From an uncultured Parabacteroides sp. (GTDB taxonomy: Bacteria > Bacteroidota > Bacteroidia > Bacteroidales > Tannerellaceae): a stretch of 64,000 nucleotides of DNA. The DNA lies in NCBI GenBank assembly GCA_900552465.1, contig URZO01000007.1, positions 35,123 through 99,122 on the forward strand. Reading direction: 5' to 3'. Within the stretch, counting starts at the first letter, position 1, and every line of letters begins with the position of its first letter. Below the pieces are notes generated by a model. The model was not told where the DNA came from. It made no database searches and saw only the letters and a list, made by a program, of their open reading frames with translations. Below are positions 24,108 through 32,847 of the stretch, in pieces. The position numbers and the translations under genes were made by a program.

Positions 24108-25796
24108 TTAATCAACAATAAGTTTACGGTAACGGACACGTTTCGGTTCGACGTCTCCCAATTGCTTGCGCTTGTATTCTTCGTACTCCGAGTAAGAGCC
24201 TTCGTAGAACACGACGTTGGAATCTCCTTCGAACGAAAGGATATGTGTACAGATGCGGTCCAGGAACCAGCGGTCGTGTGAAACGACAACGGCACAGCCG
24301 GCGAAGTTTTCCAATCCTTCTTCCAGTGCGCGGAGCGTGTTCACGTCGATATCGTTGGTCGGTTCGTCGAGCAGCAGGACGTTTGCCTCGGCCTTCAGCG
24401 TGAGGGCGAGGTGCAGGCGGTTCCGCTCACCACCGGAAAGCACGCCGCAGAGTTTTTCCTGGTCGGCTCCGGCAAAGTTGAATTTGGAAAGATAGGCGCG
24501 GGAGTTGATCTCCTTGCCGCCGACGCGGATAAATTCCTGTCCGCCGGAAACAACCTGGTAGACCGTCTTGTTCGGGTCGATATCTTTGTGCGTCTGGTCG
24601 GCATAACCGACTGTCACGGTCTCACCCACTTCAAAAGTCCCCTTGTCGATGCTTTCCATGCCCATGATCATCTTGAACAGGGTGGTTTTACCAGCGCCGT
24701 TCGGACCGATCACACCGACGATGCCGTTGGGCGGCAGCATGAAGTTGAGGTCGTCAAACAGCAGTTTGTCGCCGAAGGCTTTTGCTACGTGTTGGGCTTC
24801 GATCACCTTGTTGCCCAGTCGCGGACCGTTCGGGATGAAGATTTCCAACTTGGCTTCCCGCTCTCTCTGGTCCTCGTTCAGAAGGGCTTCGTAAGAGTTC
24901 AGACGGGCTTTGCCTTTTGCCTGGCGGGCTTTCGGGGCCATGTTGATCCATTCCAACTCGCGTTCGAGTGTCTTGCGACGCTTGCTGGCCTGCTTTTCCT
25001 CCTGTGCCATGCGTTTTGTCTTCTGGTCCAGCCAGGAAGAATAATTGCCTTTCCAGGGGATGCCTTCGCCGCGGTCCAGTTCGAGAATCCATCCGGCTAC
25101 ATGGTCGAGGAAGTAGCGGTCGTGCGTGATACAGATAACCGTACCGGCATACTGTTGCAGATGCTGTTCCAACCAGTCGATCGACTCGGCATCCAAGTGG
25201 TTGGTCGGCTCGTCCAGCAGCAATACGTCCGGCTGTTGCAGCAGCAGGCGGCAGAGTGCCACGCGGCGGCGTTCACCACCCGAGAGCGTGTCGACAACCT
25301 GATCTTCGGGCGGACAGCGCAAGGCGTCCATCGCCCGTTCCAGACGGCTGTCGAGGTTCCATGCGTCTGTTGCGTCTATCTTGTCTTGCAGTTCGGCCTG
25401 CCGGTTGATCAGGGCATCCATCTTGTCCGGATCTTCCAGCACTTCGGGGTCGCCGAACTTTTCGTTTACTTCTTCAAACTCCTTGAGGGTGTCCACAATT
25501 TCCTGTACGCCTTCCTGCACGATCTCCTTCACCGTCTTGCCCGGTTCCAGCTTCGGGTCCTGTTCCAGATAACCTACGGAATAGCCCGGAGAGAAAACGA
25601 CTTCTCCCTGGTATTCTTTTTCAATGCCGGCAATGATCTTAAGCAGTGTGGATTTACCGGAGCCGTTCAAACCGATGATCCCGATCTTCGCTCCATAGAA
25701 AAAGGACAGGTAAATATTTTTCAATACTTGTTTCTGAGGCGGAAAGGTCTTGCTCACGCCTACCATCGAGAAAATAATTTTCTTGTCGTCTGCCAT
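24108..25796 (-). CDS. ettA: Energy-dependent translational throttle protein EttA (ABC-F)
   Basis: A 562-residue ABC-F protein with two ATPase domains in one chain. First site: Walker A GLNGSGKSTLL, signature LSGGERRRVAL, Walker B LLLDEPTNHLD. Second site: GPNGAGKTTLF, LSGGERNRLHL, LLLDEPTNDID. The linker with QEEKQASKRRKTLERELEWI and PKARQAKGKARL matches EttA rather than other ABC-F types. EttA binds the ribosomal E site and tunes early elongation to ATP level. It has a good promoter at 25847-25877. Confidence 0.95.
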   Translation of the reverse strand: MADDKKIIFSMVGVSKTFPPQKQVLKNIYLSFFYGAKIGIIGLNGSGKSTLLKIIAGIEKEYQGEVVFSPGYSVGYLEQDPKLEPGKTVKEIVQEGVQEIVDTLKEFEEVNEKFGDPEVLEDPDKMDALINRQAELQDKIDATDAWNLDSRLERAMDALRCPPEDQVVDTLSGGERRRVALCRLLLQQPDVLLLDEPTNHLDAESIDWLEQHLQQYAGTVICITHDRYFLDHVAGWILELDRGEGIPWKGNYSSWLDQKTKRMAQEEKQASKRRKTLERELEWINMAPKARQAKGKARLNSYEALLNEDQREREAKLEIFIPNGPRLGNKVIEAQHVAKAFGDKLLFDDLNFMLPPNGIVGVIGPNGAGKTTLFKMIMGMESIDKGTFEVGETVTVGYADQTHKDIDPNKTVYQVVSGGQEFIRVGGKEINSRAYLSKFNFAGADQEKLCGVLSGGERNRLHLALTLKAEANVLLLDEPTNDIDVNTLRALEEGLENFAGCAVVVSHDRWFLDRICTHILSFEGDSNVVFYEGSYSEYEEYKRKQLGDVEPKRVRYRKLIVD

Positions 25797-25846
25797 ATAA
25801 ACTTTTAATGTGTTAGTTTGATTTCCTGACTAAAATATAGTGGTTA

Positions 25847-25877
25847 CAAATCTACGTAAATATCTTGTGTTTTACAA
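25847..25877 (-). promoter_or_regulatory. ettA promoter
   Basis: On the minus strand TTG (25875-25877), 20-bp spacer, TAGATTTG (25847-25854): both Bacteroidetes elements at normal spacing, about 50 bp before the ettA start. Confidence 0.75.
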
Positions 25878-25884
25878 CCTTTGT

Positions 25885-27093
25885 TTATTTGATTGCCACC
25901 GTCAGCGGCTCCTTCAGATTCTGCGCGAATTTCTGTACGTAGTCGAACCATTTGCCGGAGTTTTCGAAACCCCATTTGCTCCAGCCTGCACCACTGTAAT
26001 AGGTATATGTGTCACCGGGGTTATAGGTGCTGTAAGCCAGGACATGTCCTTCTGCACCGCGTTCGGCTTTTTCTTTGTCCGAAAACTTGACTGCTTTTGC
26101 TTCGTTGATCTTTTCCGGGAATACGGCAGCTACAAAAGTCTGTCCGTTTGCAGGATCATCCGGGTCGGCATAGGCAATATAGCCTTTGGCGGCATCCGCC
26201 TGATAGTCCTCGCTCGGTTCATGCAGTACGATACCGGTCACAACCGGAGTGGCTTTTGTCAGGTTATCGTATGCGACGGAAATCTTATTCAGTTGGGAAC
26301 CTGCATCCAGGGAAATTATACGTGTTTCGATCACGTTGTTATTCTCTTTTACCGTCAGCGGATTGTAAACCAGCTTGACGGTGAAGCGCAACGGGCCGTT
26401 GTCCAGAATCTGATAGTCCTTGTAGCAATACGGATAAACAATAGAATCATTGGCCAGCAGGGCGGAAGTTCCGGCACCCAGAGTCGGGCCTACCTTATAA
26501 TAATCCAGTCCGTTGCCATGATCGATATGATACGAAACAGATTCGGCCAACTGTTGGGCTGCTTTCGGATCTGTTTTGCGCAATTCTGCGATCTTAGCTT
26601 TTGTTTCCGGATCGAGCTCAGTTCTGTAACGCATGTCTACAACCGGCTCGGATACACATTTCACCCAAACATCGCAACCATAAGCTTTTTCACCGGAAGC
26701 CTGAAGGGCAGGGCCATAGGTACGGAAGGCGATGCGGTCGTTTTCCCAGGCAACGTCATCCACACGTTCGGGATACTGTTTTCCGCAAGCAATCGTTTTG
26801 AACTCTTCCGGTGTGCCCGGAGTGATCTTGTACGTAACGTTTTCACCGGCTTTAACCGATACGGGGAAAATGATTTTGTTGTCGTATGTTACCTGATAAG
26901 GAACCTGCGAACCGCTGTTGTCGGCGATGATAAAAGTTTCGCCATTCAGTTTGGCAACAGCATCCGAGGTGATTTCGGTGATTTCATTAGTACGGTCCGT
27001 AGCAGACGGATTGCTGATGGTTATCTCGACCACCTTTTCCTGCGTGCACGCAAACGCAGAAGCTGCTAACAATAAGCTGAAAATCTTCTTCAT
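25885..27093 (-). CDS. DUF4861 lipoprotein
   Basis: This 402-residue protein starts MKKIFSLLLAASAFAC, a lipoprotein signal. The body has features of DUF4861: ATDRTNEITEI, GSQVPYQVTYDNKIIFPVSV, ENDRIAFRTYGPAL, SYHIDHGNGLDYYKVGPTLG and the end GYSKWGFENSG-like AGWSKWGFENSGKWF. DUF4861 proteins accompany polysaccharide lyase and glycoside hydrolase loci in Bacteroidetes; no activity is firmly known. Here it is single, between ettA and GH20. Confidence 0.82.
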   Translation of the reverse strand: MKKIFSLLLAASAFACTQEKVVEITISNPSATDRTNEITEITSDAVAKLNGETFIIADNSGSQVPYQVTYDNKIIFPVSVKAGENVTYKITPGTPEEFKTIACGKQYPERVDDVAWENDRIAFRTYGPALQASGEKAYGCDVWVKCVSEPVVDMRYRTELDPETKAKIAELRKTDPKAAQQLAESVSYHIDHGNGLDYYKVGPTLGAGTSALLANDSIVYPYCYKDYQILDNGPLRFTVKLVYNPLTVKENNNVIETRIISLDAGSQLNKISVAYDNLTKATPVVTGIVLHEPSEDYQADAAKGYIAYADPDDPANGQTFVAAVFPEKINEAKAVKFSDKEKAERGAEGHVLAYSTYNPGDTYTYYSGAGWSKWGFENSGKWFDYVQKFAQNLKEPLTVAIK

Positions 27094-27242
27094 AAATTTG
27101 TTATGTGTTTAATTGAATATAATTGTTGATATTAGCTTTGCAAAATCCGGTTGTAAAAGTAGGGAATATTCGTTAAGTTTTCAAAAGTACGCGACGCTTT
27201 GTTGAATAGATTCGTTGTTTAAAGGTTATTTATGCTTTTTTC

Positions 27243-27356
27243 ATGTGTTCGTACGCAGTGGCCACCGAAGCCGTCCGTCTGAATGAAGAAATCCGTTCCG
27301 AGAACTGGAATCTTTTCCTCATTCAGTTGGCAAAAGAGGGACGGCTGAAAGAATAA
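27243..27356 (+). pseudogene. Possible 37-residue gene remnant
   Basis: A short plus-strand reading frame begins MCSYAVATEAVRLNEEI and ends LIQLAKEGRLKE, with stop TAA at 27354, 3 bp from the stop of GH20. Its composition is protein-like, and there is no own promoter or ribosome site. It may be the tail of a lost gene. Evidence is weak; chance is possible. Confidence 0.25.
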
Positions 27357-27359
27357 TCA

Positions 27360-28955
27360 TCATTTCTTTTCCGGACGCGTGACGATTTCGAACGGTATGC
27401 GAAAAGAAACTCCACGTCTCATCAAATCCGACAGATTCGGATACATCCGCTGTTTGAACGATTCCCAATTACGGTGTTCCATTTGTGTCCATCCGGCTTC
27501 AGCAAGTGCCAGACCGCGTGGGTAAGTCATGTACATAACACGGTTGATATCCGGCATTGCTTCTGCCCAGAGCGTCCCGTTGATACCCAATATATGCGCT
27601 TGCTGTGCAGTCGGCAGGCCGTAGCCCGGATCAAACTGGTAAACGGTTTCCAGTGTGGTGACCGGCATCCCCCAGTTGTTGAATTCCGGCAAGTCGTTTT
27701 TATACTGCGGATAATCGAGATAAGTATATTCTCCCGGTGCCATAATCAGTTTGTTGCCATGGCGGGCGGTCAGTTCCGTACACAATGGCGTCAGACCGTA
27801 ACGCCAGGTTATCAGTGTCGCGTCTTTCGGGTAGTCGAACAGATATTCGTGTGCCGGCATGCGGATGTTGTCAAGTTCGCACCACAACATCGGTTCCTTG
27901 CCGTTCTCGCGTACGAGAGGCAGGATTTTACCGAAAAAATAGTTCATTAACTGGGTCGCTTTTGTATAGCCCAATTGTTTCATGAGCGCCTGGCAATGCT
28001 CACATTTGCCCCAGTTTGCGTCGATGACTGCTTCATCGCCTCCTAAATGGATATAGGGTGATGGGAAGAGGGCGGCTACTTCTACCAAAATGTCTTTATA
28101 GAGGGTATATACGTCGTTATTACTGGCACATAACATCAGGTTGGTGGTCTCGCCGACAATCTTCGGGATGGTGTCGGTCTGGGTACAACCTAATTTGGGG
28201 TAAGCGGCAAGGACGGCGACTGTATGTCCCGGAATATCCAGTTCGGGAATGATCTGTACATTCCGTTTGGCTGCGTAATCTATCAGGTCTTTCAATTCTT
28301 CCTGTGTATAGAATTCTCCCTTCTCTGTTAACCGAGGATGTTTTTTGATTTCGATACGCCAGCCCTGGTCGTCGGTCAGGTGCAATTGCAATACATTATA
28401 TTTATATCGTACCATTTGGTCGATATAGAACTTGACATCTTCAACCGGCAGGAAATGCCGTGCCGGGTCCAGCATCAGCGAACGATAACCAAAACGGGGT
28501 TGATCGTCTATCTCTATCTGTGCGATCTTACCGTAGGTAGTCCGGCAAATGTCTCCTAACAGGATCTGATCCAGTGTCATAAGGCCGTATAAGATTGCTC
28601 CCTCTGTGGCTCCTTTGATGGTGACGGAGCGGTCGGATACGGTTAGCCGATAGTGTTCGTCCCCCTTTATGGCTGGATCTATGGTCAATCGGATAACTGA
28701 ATTGTCGGATACGGTGGACGACATCGCAGGCATAATCCCTGTTCTTTCCTGCAGGATCCGTTCCAGTTCAGTGATACAGTAGGCATTATCCGGCAGATTA
28801 GTCTGCATGGATGTCTGATTGTTTATAACAAAGTCCTTCTTACTTTCAATCTGTTTGATTTGGTTGGGCATAGGAAGCAGTGCCGACAAATTGCTCTGTG
28901 CCGACATGTATCCGGACAGCAGCAACAGTAAAGTCATGAGTTTGTACTTTTTCAT
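27360..28955 (-). CDS. Secreted GH20 beta-N-acetylhexosaminidase
   Basis: This 531-residue protein has a signal peptide (about 1-19, ending MSAQ) and the GH20b domain followed by the GH20 TIM barrel. Visible motifs are FGYRSLMLDPARHFLPVEDV, LQLHLTDDQGWRIEIK, IIPELDIPGHT and the catalytic pair HLGGDEA (Asp-Glu), then a tryptophan-lined substrate pocket (GTLWAEAM). It removes terminal GlcNAc or GalNAc from host glycans or chitin oligomers in the periplasm. It has its own -7 element and no SusC/D neighbours. Confidence 0.95.
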   Translation of the reverse strand: MKKYKLMTLLLLLSGYMSAQSNLSALLPMPNQIKQIESKKDFVINNQTSMQTNLPDNAYCITELERILQERTGIMPAMSSTVSDNSVIRLTIDPAIKGDEHYRLTVSDRSVTIKGATEGAILYGLMTLDQILLGDICRTTYGKIAQIEIDDQPRFGYRSLMLDPARHFLPVEDVKFYIDQMVRYKYNVLQLHLTDDQGWRIEIKKHPRLTEKGEFYTQEELKDLIDYAAKRNVQIIPELDIPGHTVAVLAAYPKLGCTQTDTIPKIVGETTNLMLCASNNDVYTLYKDILVEVAALFPSPYIHLGGDEAVIDANWGKCEHCQALMKQLGYTKATQLMNYFFGKILPLVRENGKEPMLWCELDNIRMPAHEYLFDYPKDATLITWRYGLTPLCTELTARHGNKLIMAPGEYTYLDYPQYKNDLPEFNNWGMPVTTLETVYQFDPGYGLPTAQQAHILGINGTLWAEAMPDINRVMYMTYPRGLALAEAGWTQMEHRNWESFKQRMYPNLSDLMRRGVSFRIPFEIVTRPEKK

Positions 28956-28980
28956 GGATTCAATTTTAACGTTTTACCCA

Positions 28981-28988
28981 CAAAAGTA
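28981..28988 (-). promoter_or_regulatory. -7 element of the GH20 gene
   Basis: TACTTTTG on the minus strand, 25 bp before the GH20 ATG, in the short gap after the upstream lipoprotein gene. Confidence 0.5.
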
Positions 28989-28994
28989 CAAAAA

Positions 28995-30179
28995 TTATAT
29001 GTCTATCCTGATAATCTTATTGTCATATTGGAAACAAATCGTCGAGTTGTCTAACCATTCAATGTTGCTTAGTGGCATTACTGATTTTGTGAAATCTATT
29101 TTTTGATACCCGGTTATTTGTCTGTAAGATTCAGAGGCATAATTATAAATCCATACTTGAAGATTCCCGGATCGATCTGAGATGAAGGCCATTTTTTGTT
29201 TATCCGGGGAGATTGAAGGTGCATAATCGTTCCATTCGGAAGTGAATGTCGAGATAATACCTCTGTTTTTCACAGATGCTTTGCTGATGTTGTGTTTTTG
29301 CAAACCTCCGGAGAAAAAATATTCATCATCGTTTATCCATGAAATGCTGGAAACACCATAATATAGATTAAAATTCATAATGACAGTCTCTTCCATAGTC
29401 TGCAAGTCGAGTATATGTATGTATTTATTGTACGATGGATCGTATGCCTGATATAAAAGATGATTATTGTCCGGAGAAACATGTGTCGTGCCGGTATATT
29501 CTATAGGTAAAACGGTTGTCTCTTTTGTTTTACAGTCATATATATTATTGCCGTAAAAGATTTTCTCGCCGGTTCTGTCCCAATAAGGATTGAAACCGTT
29601 TTCTATAATTTGTTCCGCATATGAGCCGTTGGGGTCGGTTTGCCAGATTCCGGATAAAGCCGGGTCTTCATTATTGTTAACGTAATAAATTATTTTGTTT
29701 GTGACAGGACTGTACGATATATGTTGCGCATAGGTATAACCTGTTTGTGTCGTTTGGGCAATCTCTTGTTGTGCAGGTTGTGGTCCGGGGACAACCATGA
29801 CGTTCGGAGTCTGGATTGTCTGAAATCCTTTTTTGTAGGATAAAGTGTAAAAATAGTATGGTTTACCATTTATGGCTTTCATCGTGTAGGAAGCATCGCC
29901 TTTATCCGGATGACGGGCTGTATAGATATTCTCGAAAGGACCGTCCGGGTCGTTGGAGACATAAAGTTCACAATAATCCGGTGCATAATATTGGGTAGGA
30001 GGTCCGTCTACCGTACCGCAAACATATTTGGGGGTTCTGATCAGATCTATCTGGATAGATTGGTCGCCTATGACCGGGTAGGCGCTGAATGAATCCATTT
30101 CGGAATGATCATAGTCGATATCATCACATCCGGCAAACAAAAAAAGGGACAAAAGGAAAAGCAGGTGTGTCGTTTTCAT
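28995..30179 (-). CDS. Lipoprotein with N-terminal sandwich and TolB/PD40-type propeller
   Basis: This 394-residue protein begins MKTTHLLFLLSLFLFAGC, a lipoprotein signal. Residues ~30-130 look like a fibronectin-III-like domain (ELYVSNDPDGPFENIYTA, KPYYFYTLSY). From ~150 come repeated propeller blades of the TolB/PD40 kind: HISYSPVTNKIIYYV, NPYWDRTGEKIFY, HVSPDNNHLLYQAY and PSISPDKQKMAFISDRSGNLQVWIY. Such proteins bind partners or ligands at the surface or in the periplasm. The ligand is unknown. It precedes GH20, with which it may form a small unit. Confidence 0.75.
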   Translation of the reverse strand: MKTTHLLFLLSLFLFAGCDDIDYDHSEMDSFSAYPVIGDQSIQIDLIRTPKYVCGTVDGPPTQYYAPDYCELYVSNDPDGPFENIYTARHPDKGDASYTMKAINGKPYYFYTLSYKKGFQTIQTPNVMVVPGPQPAQQEIAQTTQTGYTYAQHISYSPVTNKIIYYVNNNEDPALSGIWQTDPNGSYAEQIIENGFNPYWDRTGEKIFYGNNIYDCKTKETTVLPIEYTGTTHVSPDNNHLLYQAYDPSYNKYIHILDLQTMEETVIMNFNLYYGVSSISWINDDEYFFSGGLQKHNISKASVKNRGIISTFTSEWNDYAPSISPDKQKMAFISDRSGNLQVWIYNYASESYRQITGYQKIDFTKSVMPLSNIEWLDNSTICFQYDNKIIRIDI

Positions 30180-30277
30180 AACTGATTTATTTTAATAGAT
30201 TTGTTTCTATTAGATATGATGATTGTAGAGGTGGAAAGGTTGCACGATGATTTGATCTTTTTCAAAAAAGAGGTGTC

Positions 30278-30329
30278 AAAAGCCTTGTCCTCGCGCCTGA
30301 CAACTATGGTATCAGGCACGGGGACAGGC
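30278..30329 (-). terminator. Terminator downstream of phoH
   Basis: Long stem 30282-30300 / 30312-30329 (GCCT.GTCC.CG.GCCTGA with its complement), 11-nt loop, then TTTT on the minus strand. Confidence 0.7.
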
Positions 30330-30339
30330 AAATTATAGG

Positions 30340-31671
30340 TTACAATAAATTAGATGCTAATTCGGATAACTGGCTACGTTCGCCTTTTATCAGGTTGACA
30401 TGGGCAAACAGGTCCTGTCCTTTCATCTTGTCCACCATATAGGCAAGTCCGTTGCTCTGGGCATCCAGATAAGGCGAGTCGATTTGCTGGATATCACCGG
30501 TAAAGACCATTTTTGTCCCTTCGCCGGCACGTGTGATAATCGTTTTTATCTCGTGCGGTGTCAGGTTCTGCGCTTCATCGATGATGCAGAATGTATCCGA
30601 AAGGCTACGCCCGCGGATGAAAGCCAGTGCTTCGATGACCAACTGTCCGCCTTTTTGCAGATCGTCGATCTTACGGGCATCGGCACTGCCGGGTGAAAAT
30701 TGCCCCTTGATGACGTTCAGATTGTCAAACAATGGCTGCATGTAAGGAGCCACCTTCTGTTTTTCGTCACCGGGCAGGAAGCCTAAGTCCTTGTTTGCCA
30801 GAGCAACGATCGGACGCGCCAGCAGGATTTGCTTGTAGACATTCACCTGTTTCAAGGCTGAAGCCAATGCCAACAAAGTTTTACCCGTACCGGCCTTTCC
30901 GGTCAGTCCGACAAGTTTCACGTCCGGATCGTTCAATATTTCGAAAGCGAAGCTCTGTTCCGCATTACGGGGCTGAATGCCATAGTTAGTGCCTTTCTCC
31001 ACTTTTTTGAATGTATTCATAAATGGATTATAGCGGGCTAAAACGGAATTGCGGACACTCTTCAATATAAAGCATTCATTCGGGTCCAGCTTTGACTTTA
31101 TTTCGAACAGATCGGCATCTACTCCTTCTGATGTAGCATACATTTTATCGATCAGGTCCGGATCGATGTTCTCGTAAGTATCTTGTGCGCGTTCAAATAT
31201 ATCGACATTAATAACCTTGTCGGTTATGTAATCTTCCACTTCAATACCCAGTGAGCGGGCTTTCATACGCAGGTTTACGTCCTTTGTCACCAGAATGGTT
31301 TTTACCTTCTTGTTCTTTTCGGCTTCTGCAACGGAGAGCGTACACGACAATATACGGTGGTCTGCTGTTTTCTCCGGGAACGACTGGTAAATCTTCTCCT
31401 GATATTTATCACCGGTCACCACATGCAAAGAACCTTTGCCCGGCCCCAGTGAGGCGCCTTTCAAAAAGAGATCGTTGCTGGTCAACGTATCCAGTTCGCG
31501 TACGAACTCGCGGGCGTTGTAATTGATCTGGTCGCTCCCCTTTTTAAATTTATCCAACTCTTCCAACACAACGATCGGAAGATAAATATCATTCTCCTGA
31601 AAGTTCTCAATACACTTGTAATCATGTAAGATAACATTAGTATCCAACACAAAATTCTTCTTTACTCCCAT
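30340..31671 (-). CDS. PhoH-family ATPase with N-terminal PIN domain
   Basis: This 443-residue protein joins a PIN nuclease-like domain (KKNFVLDTNVILHD, TNDLFLKGASLG, TILVTKDVNLRMKA; residues 1-~140) to a PhoH ATPase (Walker A GLTGKAGTGKTLLALAS, GFLPGDEKQKVAPYMQP, Walker B FCIIDEAQNLTPHEIKTI, TGDIQQID). PIN-PhoH proteins are thought to unwind and cleave RNA. The PIN aspartates (D9, VTKD) are kept, so the nuclease may be active. It is monocistronic with a terminator at its end. Confidence 0.93.
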   Translation of the reverse strand: MGVKKNFVLDTNVILHDYKCIENFQENDIYLPIVVLEELDKFKKGSDQINYNAREFVRELDTLTSNDLFLKGASLGPGKGSLHVVTGDKYQEKIYQSFPEKTADHRILSCTLSVAEAEKNKKVKTILVTKDVNLRMKARSLGIEVEDYITDKVINVDIFERAQDTYENIDPDLIDKMYATSEGVDADLFEIKSKLDPNECFILKSVRNSVLARYNPFMNTFKKVEKGTNYGIQPRNAEQSFAFEILNDPDVKLVGLTGKAGTGKTLLALASALKQVNVYKQILLARPIVALANKDLGFLPGDEKQKVAPYMQPLFDNLNVIKGQFSPGSADARKIDDLQKGGQLVIEALAFIRGRSLSDTFCIIDEAQNLTPHEIKTIITRAGEGTKMVFTGDIQQIDSPYLDAQSNGLAYMVDKMKGQDLFAHVNLIKGERSQLSELASNLL

Positions 31672-31845
31672 GATCTTTCGATTTAATGATTATGCCTTAA
31701 AGATAGAAAAATTTCCGACATATTATCCTTCGGCCTTTAAGAATATATCAATTTGACCAAATAATTCTACTTTTCTACAATTTTTACGCGGTCGCATACC
31801 GTTTTGTTTCGCATGTATCCGGATTTTTTCCGGCGAGTAATTGCC

Positions 31846-31885
31846 TGCCGACAATCGTCGACAAGCTTGCTCACAATTGTCGGCA
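31846..31885. repeat. 10-bp inverted repeat with nested CAA motifs
   Basis: TGCCGACAAT (31846-31855) and its exact complement ATTGTCGGCA (31876-31885) flank a 20-bp spacer that holds further GACAA and CACAA copies. CAA steps are 10, 12 and 10 bp apart, roughly one helical turn. It recalls the array at 23235 but is less regular. Confidence 0.55.
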
Positions 31886-32050
31886 AGCAAATGCGTTGGC
31901 TATACGGTCCGTACGAATAAGGGCGATTATGTCTATACAAAAGAAGGAAAAACATACCGGAAAGGAAATCGATATGTGGAAAATATTAAAATGAAAGGAA
32001 GGTAAAGTGTGATAAATATGTTGCGAAATAAATGTTTTGCCGTCTAATCA

Positions 32051-32081
32051 TTGTGTAATCCCGAATTAGTTCCTATTTTTG
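32051..32081 (+). promoter_or_regulatory. Promoter of the arginine decarboxylase gene
   Basis: TTG (32051-32053), 20-bp spacer, TATTTTTG (32074-32081); the ATG follows at 32117. Confidence 0.75.
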
Positions 32082-32116
32082 TGCCCTTATTATTAATTAG
32101 TAAAACATATTCGTAG

Positions 32117-32659
32117 ATGGTAAAGAAAGTTGGGAATTTAATTCCAAACACCTTTTTTATTACAAAGGGTAGTGGTGAATCTGATTTGGAAAAACATGCA
32201 GGATCTTACCACATGGCTCTTTATGATGCTGGTATTGCAGACTTTAACATTATGACGTATTCGTCTGTTATCCCGGCAACTGCGCATCTGGCCACCATGG
32301 ATGAGATCGATCTTCCTCCGTTTGGTTCTGAAATGAAGACCATTATGGCTGTCTCTCATGGGTATCAGGATGAGTTCGTGTCTGCCGGTGTGGTTTACGC
32401 CTGGATGTACAAAGACGAAAACTTCGATGAAAAAGTCGGAGGTCTTGTATGTGAGGTAAGCGGCCGTTATCGTATCGAGGAGTTGGAATCTCGTCTGATC
32501 CGTGTGATCAACGACCTTCATCTGAATACGTATGGTAAATATTACTTAGGCGAGTTGAACTTCATCACGGAAGGTATTACCATCGAGAAACGATACGGAA
32601 CAGCGTTGGCTGCCCTTTGTTTTGTTGATTTCTTGCAACCGGACGTTGAAGAAGAGTAA
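32117..32659 (+). CDS. Pyruvoyl-dependent arginine decarboxylase
   Basis: This 180-residue enzyme removes CO2 from arginine to make agmatine, a polyamine precursor and acid-stress product. It is made as a proenzyme that cuts itself; the family Ser-Ser site is in NIMTYSSVIPA (Ser49-Ser50), where the second Ser becomes the pyruvoyl group. GELNFITEGITIEKRYGTALAALCF is split family C-terminal sequence. It lacks the PLP fold of SpeA-type enzymes. Promoter and terminator make it monocistronic. Confidence 0.92.
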   Translation: MVKKVGNLIPNTFFITKGSGESDLEKHAGSYHMALYDAGIADFNIMTYSSVIPATAHLATMDEIDLPPFGSEMKTIMAVSHGYQDEFVSAGVVYAWMYKDENFDEKVGGLVCEVSGRYRIEELESRLIRVINDLHLNTYGKYYLGELNFITEGITIEKRYGTALAALCFVDFLQPDVEEE

Positions 32660-32702
32660 AGAAAAGATATAACGATAATTATTGTTAGCTTATTATTATG
32701 AG

Positions 32703-32742
32703 AAAGCAGAAATGGGGATTATTCCTTGTTTCTGCTTTTTTT
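32703..32742 (+). terminator. Terminator of the arginine decarboxylase gene
   Basis: AAAGCAGAAA (32703-32712) pairs with TTTCTGCTTT (32729-32738), followed by more T. Confidence 0.8.
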
Positions 32743-32774
32743 GTGATGGCAATCGAAGTAAGCGTTTAGTTTCT

Positions 32775-32782
32775 TATATTTG
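32775..32782 (+). promoter_or_regulatory. -7 element of the thioesterase-nfo unit
   Basis: TATATTTG, 66 bp before the ATG at 32848. A GTG at 32782 starts a longer frame but overlaps this promoter, so it is unlikely to be the start. Confidence 0.6.
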
Positions 32783-32847
32783 TGAGCCCGTTTTATACGG
32801 GATTTCTCTTAATTTTAAGAACAATTTATTTAAACCTGTTGTTGTGT

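Larger units (their letters stand above)
31672..32116. other. 445-bp intergenic region with inverted repeats
   Basis: Between phoH (minus) and the arginine decarboxylase (plus). It contains the inverted repeat at 31846-31885, a run of GACAA/GGCAA motifs about 10-12 bp apart, a protein-like remnant (31888-31995) and the pdaA promoter at 32051-32081. No convincing gene is present. Confidence 0.6.

Noticed and set aside
24411..27069. Long plus-strand frames antisense to ettA and DUF4861
   Set aside because: Same shadow effect; both minus-strand genes are full length with clear motifs and the ettA gene has a promoter.
31767..31955. A 62-residue minus-strand gene
   Set aside because: It spans the inverted repeat, has Arg/Lys-rich random composition and no promoter on that strand.
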